Positions 43,051 through 52,547 of a stretch of DNA of 64,000 nucleotides are shown piece after piece. The translations under genes and the position numbers were made by a program. Within the stretch, counting starts at the first letter, position 1, and the number at the start of each line of letters is the position of its first letter. The stretch is from Ornithinibacillus bavariensis (GTDB taxonomy: Bacteria; Bacillota; Bacilli; Bacillales; Amphibacillaceae), in the NCBI RefSeq assembly GCF_050433565.1, contig NZ_JBNPWZ010000003.1:248001-312000 (forward strand), written 5' to 3'. A model generated the notes under the pieces. The model was not told where the DNA came from. It saw nothing but the letters and a program-made list of their open reading frames with translations, and made no database searches.

Positions 43051-43088
43051 AAAAAAAGCTTCATCCTCATAATTAAAAGGATGAAGCA
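43051..43088 (-). terminator. Terminator of citZ-icd-mdh
   Basis: On the minus strand GCTTCATCCT and AGGATGAAGC form a stem followed by seven T, just after the mdh stop. Confidence 0.93.
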
Positions 43089-43095
43089 TCATTAT

Positions 43096-44034
43096 TTATT
43101 CTAGGACCTTTAAAACATTCTTAACAGAATCAGCTGATTTATCAAGAGCTGTTTTTTCGTCATCTGTTAATTCTAACTCGATAATTTTTTCAATACCATT
43201 TGCGCCAAGAATTGTTGGTACTCCAAGGTAGATATTCTGGTAACCATACTCACCTTCAAGATAAGCTATAGCAGGTAGGATACGGCGCTGATCTTTTAAT
43301 ATTGCCTCTGCCATTACCGTCAGTGAAGCGGCAGGAGCGTAATACGCGCTACCGTTTCCTAGCAGGCTAACAATTTCTCCCCCACCGGTTCTAGTTCGAG
43401 CAACAATCTCATCTAAGCGTTCTTTTGCTATTAATTTTTCTAAAGGAATACCACCAGCATAAGAGTACCGAATGAGTGGCACCATATCATCACCATGGCC
43501 ACCTAATACAAACCCGGTTATATCCTTAACAGATATATTTAACTCTTGTGCAATAAATGTTCGGAAACGAGCAGTATCTAAAACTCCTGATTGACCAATT
43601 ACACGTTCTTTCGGGAATCCAGATTCTTTATAGACTGTATATGTCATAGCATCAACAGGATTTGTTAAAACAACTATAATAGTATTTGGAGAATGCGTTA
43701 CAATTTCTTGCGTTACGGACTTCATGATTTTGGCATTGGTATTGACTAAATCATCACGACTCATGCCAGGTTTTCTAGCAATTCCTGCTGTAATGATAAC
43801 CAAATCTGAATCCTTTGTTTCTTCATAATTTGAAGTTCCAATAATGTTAGCATCAAAGCCTTGTACTGGACTTGCTTCTAGCATATCTAACGCTTTTCCT
43901 TTAGTTGGATCTTCCATACTTGGAATATCCACTAATATAATATCTCCTAGCTCCTTTTGAGCAAGCATTAAAGCTGTCGTTGCCCCCGTAAAACCAGATC
44001 CAATGACTGAAATCTTGTTGCGCTTGTTTCCCAT
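43096..44034 (-). CDS. mdh: Malate dehydrogenase
   Basis: 312 residues, LDH-like MDH of the Bacillus type. The N-terminal NAD-binding region (KISVIGSGFTGATTALMLAQ) carries an Asp at IILVDIPS for NAD, followed by the substrate-binding arginines in ITAGIARKPGMSRDDLV. The catalytic His is in FVLGGHGDDMVPL. It oxidises malate to oxaloacetate in the TCA cycle. It is last in citZ-icd-mdh, 18 bases after icd. Confidence 0.97.
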   Translation of the reverse strand: MGNKRNKISVIGSGFTGATTALMLAQKELGDIILVDIPSMEDPTKGKALDMLEASPVQGFDANIIGTSNYEETKDSDLVIITAGIARKPGMSRDDLVNTNAKIMKSVTQEIVTHSPNTIIVVLTNPVDAMTYTVYKESGFPKERVIGQSGVLDTARFRTFIAQELNISVKDITGFVLGGHGDDMVPLIRYSYAGGIPLEKLIAKERLDEIVARTRTGGGEIVSLLGNGSAYYAPAASLTVMAEAILKDQRRILPAIAYLEGEYGYQNIYLGVPTILGANGIEKIIELELTDDEKTALDKSADSVKNVLKVLE

Positions 44035-44052
44035 TGGTTTCCTCCTTTTGGA

Positions 44053-45324
44053 TTAGTCCATGTTCTTAATTAATTCAGTACCAAACTCAGAACATTTCAC
44101 TTCAGTTGCACCATCCATTAAACGAGCAAAGTCATAAGTTACGACTTTAGAAGCGATTGTCTTATCCATTGCTTTCGTAATTAAATCAGCTGCTTCTCTC
44201 CATCCAAGATGCTCAAGCATTAATACCCCTGATAGAATTACGGAAGAAGGATTTACTTTATCTAAGCCAGCGTATTTTGGAGCTGTTCCATGGGTAGCTT
44301 CAAAAATAGCATGACCAGTATTGTAATTAATATTTGCTCCTGGAGCAATTCCAATTCCACCAACCTGCGCAGCTAAGGCATCAGAGATATAATCTCCGTT
44401 TAAGTTCATCGTAGCTACAACGTCAAATTCTGTTGGACGAGTAAGGATTTGTTGTAGGAAAATATCTGCAATAGAATCTTTAACAATAATTTTCCCTGCT
44501 TTTACAGCTTCATCCTGAGCTTTGTTAGCAGCATCCTTACCATCTTTTTCAGCGATACGGTCATATTCTGCCCATGTGAATACTTTATCACCAAACTCTG
44601 CTTCTGCAACTTCATAGCCCCAGCCTTTAAATGCACCTTCTGTAAATTTCATAATGTTACCTTTATGAACTAAAGTAACACTCTTACGGCCTTCGTTAAT
44701 TGCATACTGAATAGCAGAACGAACAAGACGCTTAGTTCCTTCTTCTGAAACTGGCTTAATACCAATACCAGAAGTTTCTGGGAAACGAATTTTATGTACT
44801 CCCATCTCATTTTGAAGGAAGTTAATTACCTTTTTCACTTCATCAGAGCCTTTTTGCCATTCAATACCAGCGTAGATATCCTCTGTGTTTTCACGGAAGA
44901 TAACCATATCAACATCCTCTGGACGTTTTACTGGCGATGGAACTCCTTCAAAATAACGAACTGGACGTAGGCAAGTAAATAGATCTAGTTCTTGACGTAG
45001 TGCTACGTTAAGAGAACGAATTCCCCCACCAATTGGTGTTGTAAGAGGACCTTTGATTGCAATTTTATATTCATCAATTTTATCTAATGTATCTTGTGGT
45101 AACCATTCACCAGTTTTATCAAACGCCTTTTGACCAGCATATACCTCTAACCATTCAATTTTTTTCGTTCCGTTATATGCCTTCTCAACAGCTGCTTCTA
45201 ATACACGGCTTGCTGCTGCCCAAATATCTGGACCAGTTCCATCCCCCTCAATGAAAGGAATAATTGGGTTATTTGGTACATTTAGTTTACCATTTTCAAC
45301 AACGATTTTTTCACCTTGTGCCAT
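44053..45324 (-). CDS. icd: Isocitrate dehydrogenase (NADP)
   Basis: 423 residues. N-terminal PFIEGDGTGPDIW, the phosphate/isocitrate site GGGIRSLNVALRQELDLF (Ser in the substrate loop), FRENTEDIYAGIEW and NLNGDYISDALAAQVGGIGI are present. The NADP-binding HGTAPKYAGLDKVNP is seen. It converts isocitrate to 2-oxoglutarate and CO2. It follows citZ in the operon, with a hairpin in the 80-base gap. Confidence 0.97.
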   Translation of the reverse strand: MAQGEKIVVENGKLNVPNNPIIPFIEGDGTGPDIWAAASRVLEAAVEKAYNGTKKIEWLEVYAGQKAFDKTGEWLPQDTLDKIDEYKIAIKGPLTTPIGGGIRSLNVALRQELDLFTCLRPVRYFEGVPSPVKRPEDVDMVIFRENTEDIYAGIEWQKGSDEVKKVINFLQNEMGVHKIRFPETSGIGIKPVSEEGTKRLVRSAIQYAINEGRKSVTLVHKGNIMKFTEGAFKGWGYEVAEAEFGDKVFTWAEYDRIAEKDGKDAANKAQDEAVKAGKIIVKDSIADIFLQQILTRPTEFDVVATMNLNGDYISDALAAQVGGIGIAPGANINYNTGHAIFEATHGTAPKYAGLDKVNPSSVILSGVLMLEHLGWREAADLITKAMDKTIASKVVTYDFARLMDGATEVKCSEFGTELIKNMD

Positions 45325-45360
45325 AATTTTCTCCTCCTAAATACTTATAGCTTATCATAA

Positions 45361-45385
45361 TAATAGCCGGAAGAACCGGCTATTA
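45361..45385. repeat. Hairpin between citZ and icd
   Basis: TAATAGCCGG (45361-45370) and its exact complement (45376-45385) enclose a five-base loop. No T-tract follows on the minus strand, so it is likely an mRNA stabiliser or weak attenuator that lets icd-mdh be expressed at a different level. Confidence 0.7.
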
Positions 45386-45404
45386 GAACGAACTTCTCTT
45401 AATA

Positions 45405-46520
45405 TTAACGATTTTCAATTGGAATGTATTCTTGCGTTGTTGGTCCAACGTATTCTGCACGAGGACGAATTAGGCGGTTATTCGAATATTGCTCTAGGAT
45501 ATGAGCAATCCAACCTGAAACTCGGCTCATAGCAAAAATTGGTGTAAATAAGTCATGATCAATTCCTAGGCTATGATATACCGAAGCTGAATAAAAGTCT
45601 ACATTTGCTGGTAGGCCTTTCTCGTTCTTAATGTAATCCTCAATTTTTACAGACATATTATACCATTTCTCTTGTCCAGTTAAAGTAGTTAATTCTTTCG
45701 ACATCTTCTGAAGATGCTTTGCTCTAGGATCACCATTACGATACACACGGTGTCCCATACCCATAATTTTTTCTTTGTTCGCTAGTTTTTCTTTAATGTA
45801 AGGCAGTGCATTTTCTTCAGTACCTATTTCTGTAAGCATCTTCATAACTTGCTCATTCGCTCCACCATGAAGTGGTCCTTTTAATGCACCGAGAGCAGCA
45901 ACTATTCCTGAATACATGTCGGAAAGTGTTGCTACACATACTCTAGCAGTAAAAGTAGAGGCATTTAGCTCATGATCGGCATGTAGTACTAATGCTTTAT
46001 CGATGGCTTCTACTTCAATCGCATTAGGCTTTTCTCCATTTAGCATATAAAGGAAGTTTTCCGCATAGCTAAGGTCTTTTAAAGGTTTAATTGGTTCTTT
46101 TCCTTGTCTAATACGGGAAAACGCAGCAATAATAGTAGAGATTTTAGCTTGAATGCGAATCGCTTTACGATGGTTAGCTTCCTCCGTCATTACATCAGCC
46201 TCATCATCATAAAGACCAAGTAAAGAAATAGATGTTCTTAAGGCAGCCATAGGATGAACCTTAGACAAATCATATGAACGTAATTGGTCGATAACCTGCT
46301 CAGGAACTTCCATGTTATTTGCTAGCTCTTGTTTAAATGCTTGCAGCTCAGCTTGAGTCGGTAATTTTAAATTCCATAGTAAATATACTACTTCCTCAAA
46401 GCTTGATTTCTCAGCTAAATCATCAATTCTATATCCAACATAGGTAAGCTGGTCATCAATAATAGAACTAATGGATGATTGAGTTGCAACAACCCCTTCA
46501 AGACCTTTCGTTGCTGTCAT
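45405..46520 (-). CDS. citZ: Citrate synthase
   Basis: 371 residues. GLEGVVATQSSISSIIDD at the start, the substrate-binding ALVLHADHELNASTFTARV, PLHGGANEQVMKML, and the catalytic His/Asp in MGMGHRVYRNGDPRAKHL and GIDHDLFTPIFAMSR. It condenses acetyl-CoA and oxaloacetate. An AGGAGAGGG site precedes MTATKGLEG. It is the first gene of citZ-icd-mdh; the upstream region has a candidate CcpA site. Confidence 0.97.
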   Translation of the reverse strand: MTATKGLEGVVATQSSISSIIDDQLTYVGYRIDDLAEKSSFEEVVYLLWNLKLPTQAELQAFKQELANNMEVPEQVIDQLRSYDLSKVHPMAALRTSISLLGLYDDEADVMTEEANHRKAIRIQAKISTIIAAFSRIRQGKEPIKPLKDLSYAENFLYMLNGEKPNAIEVEAIDKALVLHADHELNASTFTARVCVATLSDMYSGIVAALGALKGPLHGGANEQVMKMLTEIGTEENALPYIKEKLANKEKIMGMGHRVYRNGDPRAKHLQKMSKELTTLTGQEKWYNMSVKIEDYIKNEKGLPANVDFYSASVYHSLGIDHDLFTPIFAMSRVSGWIAHILEQYSNNRLIRPRAEYVGPTTQEYIPIENR

Positions 46521-46631
46521 GTTAAAACCCTCTCCTTTTTCTATAATGTTCTAACAATAAAGTTGAAAATAATGTTATATTATTACGACAATTTCCTACT
46601 ATATTCATCGGATATTGTCATCCCCAACCTA

Positions 46632-46675
46632 ATTATAAAGGATTCTCCTATTAAAGTGAAATGAAACCGTTTGAA
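46632..46675 (-). promoter_or_regulatory. Possible citZ promoter with a cre-like site
   Basis: TTCACT-17-TATAAT (TATAAT at 46632-46637) on the minus strand. Immediately upstream, TTCAAACGGTTTCA (46662-46675) matches the cre consensus at 12 of 14 positions on either strand. CcpA repression of citZ is known in B. subtilis; the site here is degenerate. Confidence 0.4.
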
Positions 46676-46954
46676 TTCCCAAAATTTTTATTATCGGAAT
46701 CTTTATAGTAAATAAATATTTCTATCCTTGCATTTACTTATTTATTGACATAGCCAAATTATATTTTCGACGTGAAATCCTTTCAAAGGTTACTTCGTGT
46801 AGCCTTTACGAAGAGCTCATATTTATATTCTTACGAAGTCAACATGTTAGTTTTCTTTAGAAATAAAAAAGACTTTGATTTCTTATGAAGGACTTCAATA
46901 ATAATCTCCTATTTTCTTTCATATAGTTTATTAGTTATTAGTAATTTAATTCAA
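46676..46954. other. Gap upstream of ytvI
   Basis: AT-rich, with no frame that has a good ribosome-binding site. CATATAGT (about 46919-46926) could be a sigma-E-like -10 for ytvI, but a convincing -35 is lacking. Confidence 0.35.
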
Positions 46955-48076
46955 ATGGGGTCTGAAAAATTGTACAAGCAAATATTGGAACGGTTACTTA
47001 GAGGAATATTAGTCGGGATTATTTTAGTTCTTTCTTATTTCACCTTAAAGCTATCAATCAACTATATCTTTCCCTTTATTGTAGCTTTTTTTCTTGCGGC
47101 AATATTAAACCCGTTTGTTACATCGATAGAAGCAAAATGGAGGATTCCTAGATCTCTAGCTACTTTAATTGTTATTTCTACTATATTCCTTATATGTACT
47201 GGACTTCTAATCCTAATTATTACAGAAGTTATCCAAGGAACTACTTATTTATTAGAAAGAATGCCAATCTATTTTACTTCTCTACTAGAATTTGTAGAGA
47301 GCATATTAGAAGATCATATTTTTCCTTTTTATCAGTCTATTACATCCTACTTTCAATCATTAGATCCATCTCATCAGGCTACCATACAAGAAAACATCGA
47401 AAAGTTTGTAACAAACTTAGCTGACAATGGAACAAACTTCCTTCAGTCATCTCTATTGCAGATTCCTGAAATTGTAGGTTTTATACCAGGATTACTAACC
47501 ATATTTATTGTAGTATGGTTAGCAACATTTATGATCATAAATGACTGGAACAATCTAACAAAAAAATTAATAAACCTTTTACCTAAAAAAATTCTTTACT
47601 TTTTTATAGATTTTCAGCAAGGAGTAAAAAAGGCTTTCTCTGGATATTTAAAGGCACAGCTCATCCTAATACTAATAACAGCTATTCTAATTCTACTAGG
47701 GTTGATGCTTTTAAAAGTTCAACATGCTTTAACAATTGCTCTTTTTGCTGCATTAGTGGACCTGCTACCACTAGTTGGAACGGGAATAATTTTCATTCCA
47801 TGGATACTATTTACTTTTATTACCGGTAATTATTCGTTTTCAATTGCGATTTGTGTTCTATATATGATTGTGATTATTACGAGGCAAGTAATCGAACCTA
47901 AAATATTAGCGACAAGCATAGGTATTAACCCACTAATAAGTCTCATAATCCTATTTATAACCATCCAAGTCTGGGGGATCATTGGGGTCATTGCTGCCCC
48001 ATTCATCCTTATTATCGCTTATGTCTTATTTCAATCAGGAATATTTCTCAAGCTCTTCCATTTCATTAAAGGCTAA
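46955..48076 (+). CDS. ytvI: AI-2E family transporter, sporulation-type YtvI
   Basis: 373 residues with about eight membrane spans. The family features are a pair of N-terminal spans (about 16-65), an external helical region (about 95-170), then FIVVWLATFMIINDWNN, the G-Y-x-K-A-Q motif (SGYLKAQLILILITAILILL) and DLLPLVGTGIIFIPW. In B. subtilis ytvI is a sporulation integral membrane protein. The start is uncertain: the ATG at 46955 has no ribosome-binding site, and the in-frame TTG at 46970, after GGGG, is an alternative. It is convergent with fxsA, 3 bases apart. Confidence 0.85.
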   Translation: MGSEKLYKQILERLLRGILVGIILVLSYFTLKLSINYIFPFIVAFFLAAILNPFVTSIEAKWRIPRSLATLIVISTIFLICTGLLILIITEVIQGTTYLLERMPIYFTSLLEFVESILEDHIFPFYQSITSYFQSLDPSHQATIQENIEKFVTNLADNGTNFLQSSLLQIPEIVGFIPGLLTIFIVVWLATFMIINDWNNLTKKLINLLPKKILYFFIDFQQGVKKAFSGYLKAQLILILITAILILLGLMLLKVQHALTIALFAALVDLLPLVGTGIIFIPWILFTFITGNYSFSIAICVLYMIVIITRQVIEPKILATSIGINPLISLIILFITIQVWGIIGVIAAPFILIIAYVLFQSGIFLKLFHFIKG

Positions 48077-48079
48077 CCA

Positions 48080-48472
48080 TTAGAAGCGACGGAATGTTAT
48101 TGTCTTCTTATCTAATAGCTTTTTAAAGAGAATTAGTAAGAATGGCTTCACTACTCTTCTTGTCCAAGGTAAAACTAATATAAAGCCCATTATATCCGTT
48201 ATAAACCCTGGAGATAAAAGGAATACTCCACCAACAAAGATACAAATCCCATCTATAATTTCACGAGTTGGGACTTGGCCGTTATTAATAGCTCGTTGTG
48301 CCCGATACAAGGTTTCGACTCCTTCTTTTTTTGCCAAGGTAATACCTGCTAATCCAGTAAGCAAGATTAATCCTACAACCCACCATGGTCCTATTAATCC
48401 GCCTGCCCATACAAAAACCCCAATTTCAGCTGCACCTAAAAGTAGAAATACTAATAAGAATCCTCTCACCAA
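48080..48472 (-). CDS. fxsA: FxsA family membrane protein
   Basis: 130 residues with spans near 3-22, 28-47 and 72-95. GPWWVVGLILLTGLAGITLA and FVGGVFLLSPGFITDIMGF are FxsA hallmarks. In E. coli FxsA eases exclusion of phage T7 by the F plasmid; the normal role is unknown. It follows pyk after a terminator and is next to ytvI as in B. subtilis (ytzA/fxsA region). Confidence 0.9.
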   Translation of the reverse strand: MVRGFLLVFLLLGAAEIGVFVWAGGLIGPWWVVGLILLTGLAGITLAKKEGVETLYRAQRAINNGQVPTREIIDGICIFVGGVFLLSPGFITDIMGFILVLPWTRRVVKPFLLILFKKLLDKKTITFRRF

Positions 48473-48493
48473 TATCCCCTCCCCTTTGATATA

Positions 48494-48520
48494 GGAAAAA
48501 GAAGGGAATCATCCCTTCTT
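48494..48520 (-). terminator. Terminator of pfkA-pyk
   Basis: AAGAAGGGA (48499-48507) and TCCCTTCTT (48512-48520) pair with a four-base loop. On the minus strand TTTTTCC follows. It is eight bases after the pyk stop. Confidence 0.9.
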
Positions 48521-48527
48521 CCATTCT

Positions 48528-50288
48528 CTATAGAACTCCTGCATGTCCTTTATAGATGTCGCCTTTTGTTCCATCAATCGTGATATCTTCACCATCATTT
48601 ATTTGTTCAAATGCATTACTCACACCTACAATGACTGGAATACCTAAGCTTAATCCAACCACTGCAGCATGTGAAGTTAGTCCACCTTCTGTTGTAATAA
48701 GTCCGCTAGCCAATTCAATGGCAGGCATCATATCACGGTCGGTACCGTAAGTAACAATGATATCGCCTTGCTTTACTTTTTCAAGTGCTTCGTTTGCATT
48801 TTTAACAATTACAGCACGGCCATAGGCACTTTTCTTACCGATACCTTGTCCCTTGGCAATCACATCTCCAATGATATGCACCTTCATTAAATTCGTTGTG
48901 CCTGCTTCTCCTACTGGAACACCAGCTGTAATGACCACTCTGTCCCCACGTTTTAAAAGATTTGTTTCAAGTCCTTTTTCAATCGCGACATCAAGCATCT
49001 CGTCTGTTGAAGCAGCTCTTCCACCAGACACGGCATGAACACCCCATACTAGGGATAGATGACGATTCACTTGTTCACTATAAGTAACTGCAACAATAGG
49101 TGCCTTAGGGCGATATTTTGCTATCATACGAGCAGTATGTCCACTTTCCGTTGGTGTCACTATTGCACTAGCAGATAAATTCATTGCTGTATGAGTAACG
49201 GATTGACTAATTGCATCAGTAATCGTCATATCAACTGATTGACTACGGTTTTTAAGAATTGCTTCATGGTTCAGTGCTGTTTCTGCCTTAACTGCAATAT
49301 TATGCATTGTTTTTACCGATTCGACAGGATAATTACCAGCTGCAGTTTCACCAGATAGCATAATCGCATCTGTTCCGTCAAATATCGCATTTGCAACATC
49401 TGAAGCCTCTGCCCTTGTAGGACGAGGATTCCGTTGCATCGAATCAAGCATTTGTGTTGCAGTAATTACTGGCTTACCTACTGTATTGCATTTTCGGATT
49501 AGTTGTTTTTGGACAAGTGGAACATCCTCAGCAGGGATTTCTACACCTAGGTCACCACGAGCAACCATTAAACCATCACTAACCTCTAAAATACTATCGA
49601 TATTATCTACACCCTCTTGGTTTTCAATCTTAGGGATTATTTGGATATGGTTTGCATTATGCTTTTCCAATAACTCTCTAATCTCCAAAATATCTGATGG
49701 TCTGCGAACAAAGGAAGCAGCAATAAAGTCAATGTCCTGCTCAATACCGAACTCGATATCCTTCGCGTCCTTATCCGTAATCCCTGGTAACTGAACGGAA
49801 ACATTAGGAACGTTTACTCCTTTTTTATTCTTAATTAATCCCGAGTTAAGTGCTACCGTTTTTAGTTCATCATTTCCTTTATCAATATCAACCACTTCAA
49901 GCTCTATTAAGCCATCGTCAAGTAGTATTCTTGAGCCAACATGAACATCGTCAATTAATCCTGGATATGTAATGGAGAAGCGCTCTTTTGTTCCTTCCAC
50001 TTCCTTCATTGAAATATAAACGGTGTTTCCTTGAATCAATTCAGCTTGTCCATCCTTAAAGTTCCCAGTTCTTATTTCTGGTCCCTTCGTATCCAGTAAA
50101 ATCGCAACAGTCTTCCCTGTATTTTTAGCTGCTTCACGGATATTTCTGATACGTGCACCATGCTCCTCAAAATCACCATGCGAAAAATTAAGTCTGGCTA
50201 CATTCATTCCCGCATTAATTAGATTTTCTAATGTTTCAACTGATTCTGAAGCTGGTCCAATCGTACATACAATTTTTGTCCTTCTCAT
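48528..50288 (-). CDS. pyk: Pyruvate kinase with C-terminal PEP-utiliser-like domain
   Basis: 586 residues, the long Bacillus form. The barrel core starts MRRTKIVCTIGPASES and contains FIAASFVRRPSDILE, IPKIENQEGVDNI, MVARGDLGVEIPAE and TATQMLDSM. The extra C-terminal domain (from about 480) has GGLTSHAAVVGLSLGIPVIV, like the phosphohistidine domain of PEP synthase, though with Ser-His within TSH. It converts PEP and ADP to pyruvate and ATP. It is 56 bases downstream of pfkA. Confidence 0.98.
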   Translation of the reverse strand: MRRTKIVCTIGPASESVETLENLINAGMNVARLNFSHGDFEEHGARIRNIREAAKNTGKTVAILLDTKGPEIRTGNFKDGQAELIQGNTVYISMKEVEGTKERFSITYPGLIDDVHVGSRILLDDGLIELEVVDIDKGNDELKTVALNSGLIKNKKGVNVPNVSVQLPGITDKDAKDIEFGIEQDIDFIAASFVRRPSDILEIRELLEKHNANHIQIIPKIENQEGVDNIDSILEVSDGLMVARGDLGVEIPAEDVPLVQKQLIRKCNTVGKPVITATQMLDSMQRNPRPTRAEASDVANAIFDGTDAIMLSGETAAGNYPVESVKTMHNIAVKAETALNHEAILKNRSQSVDMTITDAISQSVTHTAMNLSASAIVTPTESGHTARMIAKYRPKAPIVAVTYSEQVNRHLSLVWGVHAVSGGRAASTDEMLDVAIEKGLETNLLKRGDRVVITAGVPVGEAGTTNLMKVHIIGDVIAKGQGIGKKSAYGRAVIVKNANEALEKVKQGDIIVTYGTDRDMMPAIELASGLITTEGGLTSHAAVVGLSLGIPVIVGVSNAFEQINDGEDITIDGTKGDIYKGHAGVL

Positions 50289-50344
50289 AAAAAAATCCTC
50301 CTTAAAACGTTACATTCTCTTTTAAGCATACTTAAATTCGTTTA

Positions 50345-51304
50345 TTAAATCGATAATTCCTTAGATAATTGATACATACCCTCGTCTATACCATGTTTTT
50401 GGGTTAAAATTTCAGCGATATCATAATCAACAAGTTTATTATTTTGAATACCAACCATTCTTCCAGCTTTCCCTTCTAACAGAAGGTCTACTGCTTTTGC
50501 ACCTAATCGACTCGCTAAAACGCGATCGGCTGCAGTTGGTGAACCACCACGTTGAATATGACCAAGAACTGTAACACGAGTTTCTAAATTCGTTGCTTGT
50601 TTAATTTTCTCTCCAAATTCGATTCCACTTCCAACGCCTTCAGCCAAAATAATGATACTATGTTTCTTGCCACGTTCAACTCCACGCTTCAAACGACTGA
50701 TGACTTCTTCAAAATCATCTTGTCTTTCTGGAATTAAAATTGTTTCTGCTCCATCAGCAAGACCAGCCCATAATGCAAGGTCACCCGCATCTCTTCCCAT
50801 AACCTCGATGACATACGTACGTTCGTGAGAGGTAGCAGTATCTCTAATCTTATCAATTGCCTCAATAATGGTATTAAGTGCCGTATCAAAACCAATGGTA
50901 AAATCGGTTCCCGCAATATCATTATCAATCGTCCCAGGAACTCCTATACAAGGAAACCCTTTTTCTGTTAGTTTTTGTGCACCACGAAAGCTACCGTCGC
51001 CACCAATTACGATTAAACCTTCAATACCGAATTTATTCAGCTGCTCTATACCTTTACGCTGACCTTCCTCTGTTTTAAATTCCGGACAACGTGCAGAATA
51101 CAGCTTCGTCCCACCACGTTGGATAATATCCCCAACAGAGCCAACATGCAGTTTTTCAATGTTACCTTCAATTAGCCCTTGATACCCGTATTTGATGCCA
51201 TATATTTCAACATTATGATAAATACATTTACGAACGACTGCACGAATTGCAGCATTCATTCCAGGTGCGTCACCACCACTAGTTAAAACTCCCAGCCTTT
51301 TCAT
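50345..51304 (-). CDS. pfkA: ATP-dependent 6-phosphofructokinase
   Basis: 319 residues. GVLTSGGDAPGMNAAIRAVV, GGDGSFRGAQKL, PGTIDNDIAGTDFTIGFDTA with the catalytic Asp, and EVMGRDAGDLAL are present, as in the allosteric bacterial enzyme. It phosphorylates fructose-6-phosphate to fructose-1,6-bisphosphate. Starting MKRLGVLTSG after GAGGTGG. It is the first gene of the pfkA-pyk operon. Confidence 0.98.
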   Translation of the reverse strand: MKRLGVLTSGGDAPGMNAAIRAVVRKCIYHNVEIYGIKYGYQGLIEGNIEKLHVGSVGDIIQRGGTKLYSARCPEFKTEEGQRKGIEQLNKFGIEGLIVIGGDGSFRGAQKLTEKGFPCIGVPGTIDNDIAGTDFTIGFDTALNTIIEAIDKIRDTATSHERTYVIEVMGRDAGDLALWAGLADGAETILIPERQDDFEEVISRLKRGVERGKKHSIIILAEGVGSGIEFGEKIKQATNLETRVTVLGHIQRGGSPTAADRVLASRLGAKAVDLLLEGKAGRMVGIQNNKLVDYDIAEILTQKHGIDEGMYQLSKELSI

Positions 51305-51403
51305 AATAACTCCACCTCGATTAGACGTTTTCTAAAGTAGTATATACTTCTTCTATCTTATTTACTTATGTATTTAACAGTTGTCCATAGGGTTCCCTTC
51401 TTA

Positions 51404-51436
51404 ATACAAGATAAGACTTGTATCTTAAAATATCAA
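51404..51436 (-). promoter_or_regulatory. pfkA promoter overlapped by a palindrome
   Basis: TTGATA (51431-51436), 17 bases, TATCTT (51408-51413) on the minus strand. The inverted repeat ATACAAG-ATAAGA-CTTGTAT (51404-51423) covers the -10 and most of the spacer, as an operator would. The leader to pfkA would be about 100 bases. Confidence 0.5.
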
Positions 51437-51550
51437 TCAAAAACCTTCTAATTTCAAAATAAATTTATATATGTTTTACTGTTTAAAAGTTCTACGGCGA
51501 ATTAGTAAAACACATTAACAATAGGACATACTCTATTAGCACATAGCCAA

Positions 51551-51592
51551 TAAAAGACATAAGGACTGACAATTGTCAGCCTTATGTCTTTT
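51551..51592 (-). terminator. Terminator of accDA
   Basis: AAAAGACATAAGG (51552-51564) pairs with CCTTATGTCTTTT (51580-51592); the inner CTGACAATTGTCAG is itself palindromic. Ends in T-runs. Two bases before the accA stop codon. Confidence 0.93.
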
Positions 51593-51593
51593 A

Positions 51594-52547
51594 TCATTCC
51601 TTAAAATCTCCAATTTGTTTATATTTTTCCCAGCGATTCTCTAATAGTTCTTCTGTTGTTAAATCAGCTAGCTCTTTTAATGCCTTCTCGATAACAGCAT
51701 CCATATTCTTTGCTTGTTGTTCGATATCTCGGTGAGCACCACCCTTTGGCTCTGGAACTATCTCATCAATAATACCTAGCTCAAATAGATCTGGGGCAGT
51801 TATTTTCATCGATTCAGCTGCCTTCTGTGCTAGGCCTGAATCCTTCCATAACAATGCAGCAGCACCTTCTGGTGAGATGACAGAATAGGTGGAATTCTCC
51901 AACATAAATATGCGATCACCAACACCTAAGGCAAGCGCTCCACCACTTCCACCTTCCCCAATCACAATACAGATGATAGGAACTTTTAGTCCAGCCATTT
52001 CCATTAAGTTTCTGGCAATAGCTTCACTTTGACCTCGCTCTTCGGATTCTTTACCAGGATCTGCACCTTTCGTATCAATAAAACAAATAATAGGACGATT
52101 AAATTTCTCTGCTTGTTTCATATGTCTTAACGCTTTTCTATATCCTTCTGGGTGTGGCATTCCAAAGTTTCTACGAATATTTTCTTTCGTGTTTTTCCCA
52201 CGTTGATGCCCAATTACGGTTATAGGTACTTCCTTATAGTAAGCAATACCAGTAACGATAGCTTCATCATCGCCAAAGGTACGATCACCATGAAACTCCA
52301 AAAAGTCTGTGAATAATTCAGAAATATAGTCTAGCGTTGTTGGTCTATCCTGGTGTCTTGCCATTTGAACACGTTGCCATGGCTTTAAATTGCCATATAT
52401 ATTATCTTCCAGCTCTGCTAATCGTTTTTCCAGTGTAGCAATTTCATCTGTTAAATCAATTTCACTTTCACCGGTGAATTTCTTTAGCTCGGCAATCTTT
52501 TCTTTTAAATTCATTATCGGCTTTTCAAATTCTAGTATTTGCTTCAT
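51594..52547 (-). CDS. accA: Acetyl-CoA carboxylase carboxyltransferase subunit alpha
   Basis: 317 residues. An N-terminal helical region (1-70) precedes the crotonase-like core: RPTTLDYISELFTDFLEFHG, GKNTKENIRRNFGMPHPEGY, CFIDTKGADPGKESEERGQS, IGEGGSGGALALGVGDRIFM. With AccD it transfers the carboxyl group from biotin to acetyl-CoA, forming malonyl-CoA. It overlaps accD by four bases. Confidence 0.98.
   Translation of the reverse strand: MKQILEFEKPIMNLKEKIAELKKFTGESEIDLTDEIATLEKRLAELEDNIYGNLKPWQRVQMARHQDRPTTLDYISELFTDFLEFHGDRTFGDDEAIVTGIAYYKEVPITVIGHQRGKNTKENIRRNFGMPHPEGYRKALRHMKQAEKFNRPIICFIDTKGADPGKESEERGQSEAIARNLMEMAGLKVPIICIVIGEGGSGGALALGVGDRIFMLENSTYSVISPEGAAALLWKDSGLAQKAAESMKITAPDLFELGIIDEIVPEPKGGAHRDIEQQAKNMDAVIEKALKELADLTTEELLENRWEKYKQIGDFKE

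Noticed and set aside
49486..49794. 102-codon plus-strand frame inside pyk
   Set aside because: Antisense to a certain gene and without family resemblance.
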